64,000 nucleotides of DNA from Nilaparvata lugens (GCF_014356525.2 NC_052518.1:96910932-96974931), one strand, 5' to 3'. Numbered from the stretch's first letter, positions 21,553 through 33,900 are shown. Made by a program: numbers and translations. The notes: generated by a model from the sequence alone, not told the origin.

Positions 21553-21845
21553 ACATATAAAGGTGCGTACAGATTGGCTTGTACCAAGTCTGTACAAAGT
21601 CTAGCTTCGGTAAGTCTGCGTACAGACTTATGCGCCATGAAAACGCGCATTCCATTTGTCATCAGCTGATGATATTCTTATTAAATATGTATTTCTGTAT
21701 CTGTACAGGAACACTATGTATTTCTGTATATGTACAGGAACACTAAGATACAGACGTAATAAATATCAGCATCGGCTGAAGAAAAGTGAAATGCGCGTGT
21801 TTGTGACGCTCAAGTATGTACGCTCCTTGAAGGTGTGAAGGTTTA
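21553..21845. mobile_element. Palindromic MITE
   Basis: The left end AAAGGTGCGTACAG mirrors the right end TGTACGCTCCTT. Interior arms also pair (GCGCATTCCATTTGTCATC against the complement of GCTGAAGAAAAGTGAAATGCGC-side sequence). A central direct repeat GTATTTCTGTAT-TGTACAGGAACACT occurs twice at about 21688-21745. Non-coding. Confidence 0.6.
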
Positions 21846-21849
21846 AACA

Positions 21850-23460
21850 TTATTTTATACAATGAAACCTAATTCATGAAACTAGACTTCATGATTCACT
21901 TTTACAGTAGTACTTCAACTACTTGCATGTCGAGTCTTTACAAGTTTCAAGGGACTGGGCCCCATATTCAGAGGACAAGGAGTAACATCAGAAGGTAAGG
22001 ACTAGATTGTATGAATTAATAAAGATTATGGTAGTGAGCAAGAAACTTTCAATTCTCTTATTATTCCACCCTTGTTGAGTATACTGAATTGAATATTAAG
22101 AGGCGTTGATTAAAATCTATTCAATTTTCCTTTGAAATAACCAAAAGTACAAAAATGAATTTATTAACAAATGATGTTTTTTCGAAAGATATTGAATTTA
22201 CAGAAAATTGCAAAAGTAAAAAAATGGCTTGATTCAATAACAATGATCAATAACAGAACTTATTTTCTGAAATCTGACTTGCGCATATTTGGGAGTGGTA
22301 GATTCAAATCCAAAATTAGTATTTGTCTCTCTTTTTTGATTATAAAATTGGAATTTGCAAGAAAAAGAGATTATTAATCAATTGCAAAATACGAAACCCC
22401 AACAACACTTGTTTCACGGGACATTGGGCTGGCACAATTGTTGCAGAAAAATGGAATATAGGAGGAGCGGAAACGAGGCTCAAGTTAGCCTACATATTTA
22501 CTAGTAAATTTGAACAAACTATACTTATTGTTACTAATCCTATTTCTCAAGCAAAAGTCATCTATCTTTCCACATTGTCGCTATTAATACTTCTCCCAAT
22601 CCATTGCAATTTTTTTTTCAGTTTATTCTCATTTATTTTTCTAACAAGTATTGATTCCTCAAATAACCGGCTATTACTAGTGAAGACCGTCCACAATTCA
22701 ACTCAACTGGTATCAATCACACCTTCCTCACACACCACCCACACACATTCTTTGTGATTATTTATGAGTCCGTATGAATTCATCACAGCAGGTAGTCTAA
22801 AAACTGTAGTAAACATATTGAGAAAAATGTAAAAGACTGAATTATTTTCAGATGAATTTCCAAACACAGAATGGAAGTGACAAAATAACGGTAGATAAAG
22901 AGATGATCACCAATTCTGAAGAACCAATAAAAGATCGAGGGTGATGTCTAATTAATGTCGTGTGATTTTGTAAGAATGATGATTATACATTTGCATTAGT
23001 AGGTTCAGGTATGTTTTGAACCACCATGATTTTGAAATTCATCTGATACACAGCAGAGTGGGCTCAAATGGTAATGCGCCTGCAACGAGAGTAGCAGACG
23101 CATGTGAGTCAATCAATTATTTTTGAAAGTGTGTATCTATTGAAGAGATAAATACATTTTTGTTGTAACACATCATTTGATTAGAATTCAAGAATCAATC
23201 TACATGAATCAACAACAAGAGTTGCCCACCGAGTTGTAGATACAACAAGTAGTTCTCATTAGGGGCGTGCATGAAATGACTGAGTCTAATGAACAACGAA
23301 TAAGCCAGCATTCTGAACAAAAAATGCAGAAAGCAAGAACAGAATGAGCCAGTATCCCTCTTCAACCGCCCTTAAACTTCAACAAAAAGCAGCTCACCAA
23401 TCTTTTTCCTTTGCCGGCTAATCCTTTTCTAATCTGAGGACTGCGGGTAAGGAAGTGTAG
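21850..23460. other. Unassigned sequence
   Basis: No convincing gene. Near 23052-23115 a stretch (GTGGGCTCAAATGGTAATG and then GTGAGTCAATC) loosely recalls the A and B boxes of a tRNA-derived SINE, but the B box is poor. Confidence 0.3.
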
Positions 23461-23468
23461 AGACGTAG

Positions 23469-23502
23469 AGAGAGAGAGAGAGAGGGAGATAGAGATAGAG
23501 AT

Positions 23503-23553
<51 letters not shown>
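23469..23553. repeat. (GA)n microsatellite with GATA interruptions
   Basis: GAGAGA tract of about 85 bp interrupted by AGATAGAGATAG units. Confidence 0.9.
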
Positions 23554-23560
<7 letters not shown>

Positions 23561-23572
23561 TGGCCATGTTTC

Positions 23573-23880
23573 TAACACAACTTAACAAAACGACGGCAAA
23601 AACAGCACTAAACTTACTGAATGACTAATTTTCAACTATTGTCAACATGAAAGTTTGGGGACCTATAATTCACCTATCTATTCACATTCTTCTTTTTCAA
23701 CTTTGGGGTTGCGTCCATTGTAAAACACCCGTTTATTCACCATAAATAACAATAATGAAAATGAATAACCAGTGTGCACCATAACCCCACCCAACAAATG
23801 CCAATCGCCAGTCATTCAGAAGCAATCAAGTTGGAGCCAGGTTCTGACGATCACTAAAGTTGAAGTTGCAATCTGATAAT
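23573..23880 (+). repeat. Dispersed repeat, copy 2 of 1775-2530
   Basis: Contiguous copy of the two blocks seen at 1775-1975 and 2380-2530. It starts directly after the GA microsatellite and a short spacer. Confidence 0.6.
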
Positions 23881-23993
23881 AATCCTAATCACATGTGCAT
23901 AACCATATCATCTTAAAAACTTCCATGCTTCTTTTTGGGACCCACCAAAGGTTTGTTTTGGAAACCCCACAAGAATTTCAATGACACGGTACG

Positions 23994-24063
23994 CAGCCAG
24001 TGAGTATAGAATGTAAATAATATATATTATATATAATTATATTCGATACTCACTGTACGCAGC
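23994..24063. repeat. Small inverted repeat around an AT core
   Basis: GTACGCAGCCAGTGAGTAT and GATACTCACTGTACGCAG flank a TATA-rich core. The 10-bp arms CAGTGAGTAT/ATACTCACTG could be the ends of a tiny MITE, with the GTACGCAG copies as flanking duplicates. Confidence 0.5.
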
Positions 24064-24182
24064 ATAGTTCCCCCATCTCCCCACCAGTGGGCAACCTATA
24101 TATTGTTGTGTGTTGTGATAGTGAAAATAATCTTTTCATACACTAGAGTTCTCCAGTACTATTCCAGTCACTATATACATTG

Positions 24183-25269
24183 GTGCTTGCAATATATATT
24201 GTAGTTCTGTTTTTTATATATTATTTGGATACATCAGAAGAGTCCAGAACCAATTTCTTCATGCAAAATTTCCTTGTGCTAGATACAGAGTAGCCCAAAT
24301 ACATCGTATTTTCGGTTCATTTTCCAGTTTTCAGCTATTTCCGCCAAATCCGTTAATCAGGACAGAAAAATTTGCTCCCGTCTTTCATTTAGATTAGAAA
24401 ATTCTGAATAAAATGAGATCATTCTGCACTCTCTATCTCTAATGAGTACTGAATTATGATTTTTCATCCAGGTACACCTGACAACAATGCTTGTATAGTG
24501 AAAAACACCTAATTTTTCATTTTCGACCGAATTTCACTCTTATGATACATGATTTTGAACCGCCATGACGAGCTGGAAAGAATAAAGTGAAGTGATAGAT
24601 GCGAGCATTGTATAAAAAATTATGAGTGTTTGAAATTTTGATCTCGAGGTCCTTATGCGCGCCTCTCCTCTGGGAAATACTGAAATGAAGTGCATCTAAC
24701 GGTTGATTCTCATACAATATAATCTCATGAACTTAAATCATTGTGCGAAACATCAATGTGACGACAATTAAGTTGGTGATGATGGTTGGAGCTAAAAATT
24801 AGGTGTTTTCTACAATACAAGGAGCATTGTTGTCAGGTGTACCCTGGAAATCCATAAGAGAAGGAGCACTATACATGATTCCAGATTGTAGAGCACAAAA
24901 AATGGTAACAATCGGAAGATATTGTTGATCAAAAACTAAAATTCATCAAAATTGATTTTTTCTTTAAATTTCACTCATTTTTGAAAAACCATATTTCAGT
25001 TCTCCTTAGAGATAGAGAGTTCCGAATGATCTCATTTTTTAAATAATTTTCTAATCTAAAAAACGCGAGAGCAAATTTTTCTGTCCGATTAACGGATTTG
25101 GTGGAAATAGCTGAAAACTGGAAAATGAACCGAAAATTCTATGTTTTTTGGCCACCCTGTATCTAGTACAATTTCGCATGAAGAAATTGTTTCTGAACTT
25201 TTCTGATGTATCCAAATAATATATTTAAAAAAAAAACAGAACTACAATATATATTGCAAGCACATCCCC
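24183..25269. mobile_element. Fold-back element of about 1.1 kb
   Basis: The ends GTGCTTGCAATATATATTG and CAATATATATTGCAAGCAC are perfect complements. The inverted arms run to about 24520 on the left and start at about 24797 on the right. The right arm keeps about 130 bp (24870-25000) that the left arm lacks. The central 24520-24797 is unique and non-coding. Arm divergence is moderate, so it is not recent. Confidence 0.8.
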
Positions 25270-25537
25270 TTTTTTATGTCTATATTGACTGGACTATACG
25301 CTAGTTGAGACATTGCAAAGAAAACTTCTCTCCAACACAATAAAAAGAAAAACAGAATAAAATTGGCGTCAATCATAGTCAACTCGTCGGTGGTGAACGG
25401 AAAAGGCTTTGTTAATTTCTAGCCAGGCAGTGACTGTCGCAAGATGAGGCCACCATGGGTTCGAAGCACACGTGTAACCAGTTCTTTTCATTGGTAGAAA
25501 GGTATGGAAGAAGATAGATTGGCAGGAGAAAACTTAC

Positions 25538-25657
25538 TGAGGAAATCTGAAAAACTCATTGCATTCTGGGTACAGCTGCTCTCGATTGCCTGTCTGCTAG
25601 ACAGGAAGTGGCTGCGCCAGTAGTATCCTATCCATTGAAAAGCAACGTACATTGTCT
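25538..25657 (-). CDS. Weak candidate exon
   Basis: On the minus strand 120 nt lie between GCTCAG (ending 25658) and a donor GTAAGT (25537-25532). One frame is open and includes MYVAFQWIGYYWRSHF. The acceptor has only a moderate pyrimidine tract and the protein is not recognised. Its phase does not join the candidate exon at 21405-21494. Confidence 0.2.
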
Positions 25658-28600
25658 CTGAGCATTTTTCAGAAATATAGTAGAGTAGAAGATATTGAAA
25701 TGCAAAACAAAAACACAAAAAATAAGTTGGTCTAGGATCTTATAGAGACTTTAAGCAAGTAGGCCTACTATATAATGTTATAATGACTAATTTGGTACAC
25801 AGGTTCAGCTAAAAGTGGGTTTTCATTTGTGCGTAAATGCCGTCCTTAACCAGACAGGTTGAAGATCTCAGATTGATTAGATTTCAATTTGTCTAAATAA
25901 CCTAGAAGATTATTATGAGCAATTATGTTTTAATGAGGGAGGTTAAGTTTATTATTTTAAATGGCAAAATGTTGCATTGGACAACTGAATTTTTCATATT
26001 TTACAGTATTCGAATAAGTTTAAATAACAATTTACATGGGTATGATTTACAAAAACGTGAACTGTGATACTTTCATCTACATACTAATGATACAAATCGA
26101 ATCTTTACTCGGAACACAAGTGATAATAATCCATCTTGCTGTGAGTTAGAAAACCATTATGCAGAAGCTAAGTAACCAGGGTCACCATATTGGAACCCCA
26201 GGAACTGACTCATAGTTGGTTGGTTTTTCTTTTTTTGATAGTATAGAACATTAGAATATGTAAAGGAAAGTCTTTAATCTAGTCAAGGGACTTGTCAGCT
26301 TATAGCCAAAATAATATTAAATAAAAATGTAAATATGAATGTGCCACGCTCTACTTTCTTCCACTTCAAGAGGAAACACAGACTGTTCTGGCCAGAGAAC
26401 TCGAATTGTAGCGCCAGAATGCCAGACTGTAGTTCTGGAAATAACATATTCCTACTCACCAAAGACTCCTCAGTGACAGTTAGGAAAACCAATAACACTC
26501 TTGTAAACTTACTAGAATATTAAATTCTTGAACGAATTCTTGAACGAATGTTTGCTCCGGGATAATGTACAGCCACAGTATACATACAGTATGGTAACTC
26601 GGCTAGTACCCTTGCACAAAAATCCGCCATCTTGTTAGGAAGTTCCGCATTGTAGTAGTATTGATGGGAGGTTCGGATCACTTTACTGATCCGGATCAAT
26701 TGATCTCGTTCACTGCCGCGAGCCAATCAGAAGACCAGGATTGGAACTTTCGAACGTCACGTGACGTGTCTATTATTTGTGCCATGTAAAAAGCATTGGT
26801 TGGATAGGCGTTTGATTGATAGTTTCCATTCTGTATCTATTCTGGGGTACGGCGGATGAATACTACAGACTGAATTAGAGCTTGAGCTGAACAACGCATG
26901 TGCAACTGAACAGCTGACCTCTAGCAGAGCATCAGCAGAGTACTAGAACTACTGTTTAGCAGCACTCAATAATATCATAGAGAAACAATAGCGTAAGTAG
27001 ATATCCCATGGTATAGGAAATTTATGTTGCAGCTTTTATTGTTATCCCAAGACGATTACTATCGATTGTTGTCAATTTTCACTGTTTTGTTGGGGTGAGA
27101 GTGTATGAACGACACAATTTGAGAGACTACCAGCAATTCTAAATAGTGAAATATTACATCAGATTGGAGAGAATCTAATATTCTACAAAACTACGATAAG
27201 CATTCATCATCTTTACGATGTTGGAGAGTTTTAAGCCCTGAAAGAGCAAAAGATTGGATGAAAACCTGTCATTTCAACATTTTTTAACGATTTCAAGGGC
27301 GAATATTTCGAAAACTGTTGGAAATATAGCAAAACCCCACTGATCAAAAACTGTGGATAATTCATCAAGCTTCATTTCTGAATAGTTAGTCATGCCTGTT
27401 GAACGCATTTTTCCCAAGCTATAAGTGTGTAAACACTTTAGCACAGAGGGTAGGGATGAGGACTTTTGAAATGTTCAACTCCTTATTTCCCTGAACAGAA
27501 CTGCGGGGTCAACAATTGTCTTCCAAACATTTCCATCTATACCCTTCTTCGAGCATTCATTGCCTGGGCTAGATAGAATCCCCAATTATTAATCCTATTG
27601 TCAATTATTTATCCTTGTAATAGAAATATCAAGTTGTTTCCATAATTTTCACTACTCTGCATATATTATAACAATAAAACAAACTGGAATATCACCTCCC
27701 CCGTCAGGGGGAAATATATATATATCTCCTGAATAGAATTCCTGGTACCCTTGGCTAGTTTAATCATCATTTGCTTCCACACAGCATAATTATGTGGGAA
27801 AATGATGTCATAATTCCCCCATAAATCGGGAAAATCTAAAAAATGTCTACGTTCAACACCTTTGTGAGTTTTTTGTATGATCCAGAATTTTTGCATGGAA
27901 CCATTCCTGTTGAAACTTTCATGTAGATCATTGTTTTAAGGAATTAATTTTGAGCTAAACCGCATTGTTATCGAAATATTTTGGAAAAAGTGAAATTAAG
28001 CCCCTTTAACCCCCCTTCCCCCCAAAACCCGACGCTCCAAATGGTTAGTTGTAGGACAACTTTCACTTTGGATGTTGAGGTTCAAGTCTGATCACTATAC
28101 TAATTAATAGTCCATTGGAAATTGAGGAGTCCCTCCTTAACATCCAATACAACCATAGACGTTGCCAATTCGTCAGGTGGGTTATAAAAATATCAATCTA
28201 ATCTAATTTATAATCAGCTGTGAACAACGTCCATAAACTCTTATTGGGCAACATTGCATGGTAGACGGCATTTACTATCATCGGACTACAGTATTTTCAT
28301 GCGGTTGACTATAGTCTATAGTGGTGAAGTTTCAATATTAATTGAGCGTGAGACAAAAGGCTGAGAAAGGGAATTTGCTGATTTTTTTTTCGGTACATTA
28401 CAGATGAGTGAGTAGGTGAGAATAGAATAGAACAGGGAATAGAATAGGATCGCAGTCTATATTTTGACCTAGAAGGGCGGAAAATAAAGAAAAATAAATT
28501 CAAATGTAATTATATTTCATATTTGATGAAAAAATTTATTTAGCTTAATTTTTTAGCTTAATTTCTATACGAAAATATCATTTATAACTAGCTTTCAACA

Positions 28601-29132
28601 AGAAAAGGTTATTTCTGTCAGTGCTATAGCTAGAGAAGCATTTTCATCTTTTGTCAGTGCTATAGCAAGAGAGGATTTTCCATGTCTAATCTTGTAGAGT
28701 GCCACGTGTCGTTATAGACAGAGGCCAAGGTCAATATGCATTCCTATTCCTACAGTCGAGTCTAGTATCAACTGCGTTTCAAAACAGCAAAGAATGAGTC
28801 ACATCCCCCCTTCCACCACCAGGGCAGTGTTGCAACACGATAGACCACCTGTGCTTACGTCAGCTCATATTGATGGTTGCAGACACAAGTGTTCAAAAGG
28901 GAGCACAACAACTCAACTGATATAAGAGAAAAACTTCAGCTTGCTTCATTCCAAAAGACCGTGGAAAGAGAAGGTATGTTCAACTCGTAACTTACTGAAC
29001 TGATGGAAAACATGAGAATTATCCAGAGAGAAATATCAATCACACGAGTGGTCTTTGTACTTCTAGTATAAATAAATATAGGCCTAAGGTTGCTGGATAT
29101 ATTATATAATCATAAGTAAGTATAATCACTAT
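25658..29132. other. Intergenic sequence, no gene supported
   Basis: No gene supported. Noted: a palindromic, GC-richer patch at 26620-26765 with CCAAT (GAGCCAATCAG), CACGTGACG and the reverse of AAGATGGCGG, which could be promoter-like; a 48-bp tandem pair at 28614 and 28662 (TGTCAGTGCTATAGC). Confidence 0.35.
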
Positions 29133-29772
29133 CTCAAGTGATAGGTGTGATATGTCCCAGGTAACATCAAATTGTATCACTGATTAAAATTACATGATCC
29201 AAAAAGACGTTATCCAGGACGTTCATCACAGAGCATGTTCTTGAAGCAGCGTCCGAAGTGATAGGTGAGATACGTCCCAGGTAACATCTAATTGTATCAC
29301 TGATAGAAATTACATGATCCAAGAAGATGTTATCCTGGATGTTCATCACAGAGCATGTTCTTGAAGCAGCGTCCAAGGTGAAAGGTGAGATACATCCCAG
29401 GAAACGTCTTATTGTATCACTGATAGAAATTACATGATCCAAAAAGATGTTATCCAGGACGTTCATCACAGAGCATGTTCTTGAAGCAGTGTCCCAAGTG
29501 ATAGGTGAGATACATCCCAGGTAACGTCTAATTGTATCACTGATAGAAATTACATGATCCAAAAAGACGTTATCCTGGACGTTCATCACAGAGCATGTTC
29601 TTGAAGCAGTGTCCCAAGTGATAGGTGAGATAAATCCCTGGTAAGGTCTAATTGTATCACTGATGGAAATTACAGAATCCAAAAAGACGTTATCCAGGAT
29701 GTTCATCACAGAGCATGTTCTTGAAGCAGCATCCGAAGTGATAGGTGGGATACATCCCATGTAACGTCTTAT
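29133..29772. repeat. 120-bp tandem repeat, about 5.3 copies
   Basis: Monomers begin near 29136, 29256, 29376, 29496, 29616 and 29736 (AAGTGATAGGTGAGATAC...). The 120-bp period is a multiple of three, so a minus-strand frame stays open with a 40-residue repeat (for example ITWDTASRTCSVMNV). That frame's start lies in the adjacent LINE tail, so it is probably fortuitous. The array is cut by the LINE end at about 29773. Confidence 0.9.
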
Positions 29773-31256
29773 TAAGATAAGATGAGATAAGATAATATTT
29801 TTATTCAACACAGTACACTTTATAATATATAGATGAATAACGTCAGTTCTTAATAAGTAAAAATAATAAGTACACAATAAAAAGCACACATGGAAGACTA
29901 GAGTAGGCCTACCTACAAACTATGCTACCTTCTAACACTTAAATCCTTCACACTGTAGTAGGCTTGTGAAACCAGGAATTTATACACTTTACTCTTGAAA
30001 ATTTTAATATCAGACAAGGACTGCAGCTCGGTAGGTAAGTCCTTAAACAACTTAGCTCCAATATAAGAGGCCATTTTCTCGTACAGCTGCAGTCGGTGTT
30101 GTCTCAAAGACAGTTTATTCCTCCCTCTGGTGTTACAAGTGTGGATATCAGCAATTGTATTCAGATCAGATAAATGCTCATGAGTGAAAATTAACAGTTT
30201 GGAGATATAAATTGATGGTAGCATAAGTATATTCAAGTCCACAAAAGCCTCTCTACACGGATCATTAAACCCAAGACAAGCCAGGTAGCGGATTGCTCTT
30301 TTTTGAAGCTTGAATACCCCTTGGAAGTGAATATTTGGACACCCACCCCACAATTCAATACCATACGCTGCATGGGAAACAAATAAGGCAAAATAAACCA
30401 TTCTTGAAATGGATAAAGGTACTAATTTCACCATATTTCTTAATACAAATAAGCCTTTGCTTAATCTATTTATTAATTTTTTGACGTGCGAATCCCATGC
30501 AAGTTTTGAATCTATCTCTAGACCGAGTAGATTGACAGAATCTGTATTTTCAACAGGATCACAGCCGATGTATAGCTTGGGCTCTATATGGCTATGTCTG
30601 AGGCTGAAATTTATTAGTCGACTTTTTCTCGAGTTGGAGAGAACTTTTTCTCCCTTTACTGAGAGGGAAAGTGAATTGAAATATTGAACTAAACTGTTTA
30701 TAATAGATTACATTTTTTCTCGAGTTCCTCTAAACAAAAATTGGAAAAAAATAAGGAGGTGTCATCTGCATATAATGTGAGTTTATTTTGTGGAACTGCT
30801 AAGGAAATATCATTTATATACAGAATGAAAAGGAGAGGTCCCAAGATAGAACCTTGAGGCACTCCTGATGTGATTTTAACTAGATTTGATGTCACTAATT
30901 CTTTATCACTAGGGATGGAAACATACTGATAACGATCAGTTAGGTATGACTTGACCAGTTTATTTTCTGTACCGCTTATCCCTAGACCAATCTACTTTTT
31001 CAAAAGTATCTTGTGGTTCATGCAGTCAAAAGCTTTGGAAAGATCAAGCATGACACCTGTTGTATAGTTACCTCCTTCTAACTCATTCATAAAATGAAGG
31101 TTACACCTTCGAAAAATTCTATAAGTGCGGTACTGGTCGACTTATGTTTTACAAAACCATGTTGATGTAGAGATATAATATCATTTTCCTTCAAGTATGC
31201 TGCCAGTCGTATGAGGATTATTGTTTCAAATATCTTTGAGAGAGCTGTCAATATTG

Positions 31257-32087
31257 ATATGGGTATATTAGAAAGTGGAGGATGAAACTAAATGAAGCAA
31301 AGTCGATTCACAACAACTTCACCAATAAGAAGGACCTGCCCATACCAATAACAATTAACAACCAAGTTGTACCATATGCCAATGATGCCAAGTATCTAGG
31401 TATGACCTTGGACGCAAAGCTTCGCTGGAAGGCCCATGTCAAGAAGAAGAGAGAGGAACTTGTAATCAAATATAAGGAGCTGTATTGGCTGATCGGTAAA
31501 AACTCCAACTTACAAATCCAAAACAAAGTACTTCTGTACAAACAGATACTAAAGCCAGTATGGACATATGGTATACAACTTTGGGGGTGTACCAAAGATA
31601 GCAACATCAATGTAATACAACGGTTCCAGAACAAGGTGCTGAGAAACATTGTGGATGCTCCTTAGTATGTCAGGAACAGCGATCTTCATAGAGACCTGCA
31701 CGTCGACCTGGTGTCCACCGAGATCCAGAGGCATGCGGAGAGGCACGAGGGGCGACTGCACCAACACGACAACGTTGAGGCGATCCAGCTGCTAGACAAT
31801 GGAGGGTTGGTGCGGAGGCTCAAAAGGAGGAAACCGTATGAGCTAGTGTAGTGCTTGTTCAATTAGTGTCCAGTGAAAGAGCAGAGCAGTGATTGAGTGA
31901 ATCTAGCTTCTATAGTACAGTCATAAGTGTACATATTAATTAAACAATATCAGTGAGAATATCCAATGAGATATTCGCTGTTAACATTTTAAAGTAGTAT
32001 GTTAGGATAGAAAAAATTAGCTCATTAGTCTCTAGACTAGATAGCTATAGTATTGACAATAAAAAAAAAAAAAATTTATATGGGTAT
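31257..32087 (+). mobile_element. 5'-truncated Jockey insertion with target duplication
   Basis: ATATGGGTAT at 31257-31266 is repeated at 32078-32087, just after a poly(A) of 14 at 32061-32074. That pair is a target-site duplication. The inserted body (31267-32074) holds the last 190 or so codons of a Jockey ORF2 and a 3' UTR of about 200 bp. It is inserted antisense into the surrounding LINE. Confidence 0.85.
31282..31851 (+). pseudogene. Jockey ORF2 C-terminal part
   Basis: Reads MKLNEAKS, AKYLGMTLDAKLRW, LYKQILKPVWTYGIQLWG and FQNKVLRNIVDAP. After an in-frame TAG (31663-31665) it continues with YVRNSDLHRDL and ends KPYELV. This is the typical Jockey-clade thumb and C-terminal domain. The RT catalytic core is missing through 5' truncation. 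Confidence 0.85.
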
Positions 32088-32770
32088 GTAGTTGTTTATG
32101 TCTAGTCTGTCCCCATCCTTGAAAAGTGGAAGAACTTTGTCTATTTTTAAAAGATCTGGAAAAATTCCACATTCAAACATAGAGTTAATCATACAAACCA
32201 GTGGATGAACTATTGCTCTCCTGCACTGCTTCAGAACCTTAACAGAGACATCATCATAACCTACACTACATTTCGACTTGAGATTATTAATTATTTCCAA
32301 TATTTCATCTTCATTTGTGTGATATAGAACAAATTTATTTGATGATGTCTCAGAGCTATTGATTTCGAATTCTTCACCTGGGTTCCCATGAGACTCATTC
32401 AAGACAGTACCAACTCTTTCAGCAATGGATGCAAAAAAAATATTAAATTCAGAAGCGATCTCTTGATGGTCAGTGATAAGTACATCTTCAATATTGAGAG
32501 TTATTTTCTCAATTTTTCTATTGGAACTTTTCCCTCTAAATTGATTGATTAACTTCCAGCTGGATTTAGATTTGTTTGTTGCATTCTTTATTTTGTTACC
32601 ATAAGTGTCGAAGTCAGCGACTGAGTGTGCCCTACTTGTTGCGATTTTCAGTAAAATTCTTATTTGTTGAATTTCTTTTGTCATCCAGTTTTGTTTCATC
32701 TTTTTAGTCTTAGATAAAGTTTTGGTTACTAAGGGACAATGCATATTATATAACCAAAGGAAAATATCAT

Positions 32771-32774
32771 GAAA

Positions 32775-32809
<35 letters not shown>

Positions 32810-33900
32810 TCATTTATTTCACAAACAAACATAATACAGAATAAAAAAGAAAGATATAAAAAATGTGAAATAAAAGTGGACACCCCTAGGCATAAGCCCG
32901 ATTGGGGTGTACTACTCCTAATAAACAACTAAAAATACTCAGAGGAGTAGGCTGCTCCGCTCTATAAATAAACTTGGCATAATAAATTATAACTTAAAAG
33001 AAAATACATTTTTTTCTGCTACGGTAGCCCATCACATGAAAACAAGGATGAAGTAATTACATTATGAAAAATAAAAGGCATACAGAGATAAAACCAAAAA
33101 ATAGAAGATTTACAATGCAAAATGCATACTCTAAGAAAGGATATGTTAATTAGATTATCATTCAGGATTTAATAATAATAAATAATGGAATTTCTTATTT
33201 AAGAATATCATCTTACAATTTTCAGAAATGATTCACAGTCATTAACACTGAGCAGGTAGTTTTTCAAACATTTCAGAAATGAATGTGAAAGTTCCTGGCA
33301 ATTTAGATATTGCGACACTAGATTAAACAATCTAGGACCATTAAAATAATATGAATGTTGGAATATCGTTAAATTCGAATGTGGAACCTGAACCATAAAC
33401 CGTCTAAAGTTATATCTCACATCTCTAATGAGATTTTCATTCAAACTCCTAAGAAAAAAAAGCTTCAATACTTTATAAACATAAAGATTTCTTATTGGAA
33501 GTATCTTGAGATGAACAAATATCGGCCATGAATGATCAGTTCTAGGTGTTCTGGTTATAATACGAATGAAGGACTTTTGAAAAATTATGATGGGATAAAG
33601 TGTTGAGACATAAGTCCCACCCCATAATACGAGCCCATAACTCATCCTGGAACTAATGAGAGCATGATAAGCATTTATCATCACACCAGTGGGGCACAGC
33701 TCTCTCAACATGTAAAAACTCCTAATCCCTCTACAGAACTCTTTTTTTAATTTAGCTACATGTTTCTTCCAAGATAGATTTGAGTCAATAACTAGACCAA
33801 GGTATTTAATATTGCTCACAGTCTCAATTTTCAGGCAGTTGCAGATATCTATAGCAGCGCATGAGTAACGGTGATACGACAATGGTGTATTAAAGAATAG
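32771..33900 (-). mobile_element. LINE 3' part (minus strand) with (TGAT)n tail
   Basis: The minus-strand tail is about nine TGAT units (32773-32811). The 3' UTR (32815-33207) has a strong hairpin at about 32880-32912 (ACACCCC, inner GGGC/GCCT, GGGGTGT). The coding part continues to 33882 and is cut by the assembly gap. Confidence 0.8.
33208..33882 (-). CDS. LINE RT C-terminal part, partial at the gap
   Basis: 225 codons reading CAAIDICNCLKIETVSNIKYLGL, split here as CAAIDICNCLKIE and then NIKYLGLVIDSNLSW, followed by MSYGLVLWGG and a C-terminal domain. The Cys-rich insert before KYLG is like that of the LINEs at 11395 and 14814, so it may be in the same broad clade. The frame is open to its stop at 33208. 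Its upstream RT core would lie in or beyond the gap. Confidence 0.75.
   Translation of the reverse strand: MSYHRYSCAAIDICNCLKIETVSNIKYLGLVIDSNLSWKKHVAKLKKEFCRGIRSFYMLRELCPTGVMINAYHALISSRMSYGLVLWGGTYVSTLYPIIIFQKSFIRIITRTPRTDHSWPIFVHLKILPIRNLYVYKVLKLFFLRSLNENLIRDVRYNFRRFMVQVPHSNLTIFQHSYYFNGPRLFNLVSQYLNCQELSHSFLKCLKNYLLSVNDCESFLKIVR

Larger units (their letters stand above)
29773..32770 (-). mobile_element. LINE (minus strand), interrupted by a Jockey insertion
   Basis: The 3' end is at about 29773-29800 with a degenerate TTATC-type tail preceded by AATAAA. The RT region runs upstream to 31256, is interrupted at 31257-32087 by a Jockey element, and resumes at 32088-32770. It is cut off by another LINE's (TGAT)n tail near 32771. 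The endonuclease portion is not in the window. Confidence 0.8.
29925..32770 (-). pseudogene. RT of the interrupted minus-strand LINE
   Basis: The upstream half (32770-32088) encodes the region between endonuclease and RT (KKMKQNWMTKEIQQIR, WKLINQFRGKSS) and the RT start (KSKCSVGYDDVS, VLPLFKDGDRLDINNY). Reading resumes at 31256 with ILTALSKIFE. GVPQGSILGPLLF and the catalytic YADDTSLFF lie in 30698-30895, and the C-terminal domain (YGIELWGGCP, HTCNTRGR) in 29925-30434. Frameshifts and stops lie near 30690 and 30990-31110. The Jockey insertion falls between NNY-x-PI and the next RT block. Confidence 0.8.

Noticed and set aside
23052..23115. tRNA gene or SINE head
   Set aside because: A-box-like and B-box-like words are present, but the B box is poor and no cloverleaf can be drawn.
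23398..23433. 36-nt micro-exon on the minus strand (CTCAG acceptor after the CT tract, GTGAGC donor)
   Set aside because: Very short, and the pyrimidine tract is simply the GA microsatellite; phases do not fit the other exon candidates.
25410..25480. tRNA-derived SINE (GGTTCGAAGC)
   Set aside because: Only a B-box-like word is clear; no A box at the right distance and no tail.
29167..29889. 240-codon repetitive reading frame on the minus strand
   Set aside because: It lies over a 120-bp tandem array and its start lies in LINE 3' sequence; the open frame follows from a period divisible by three.
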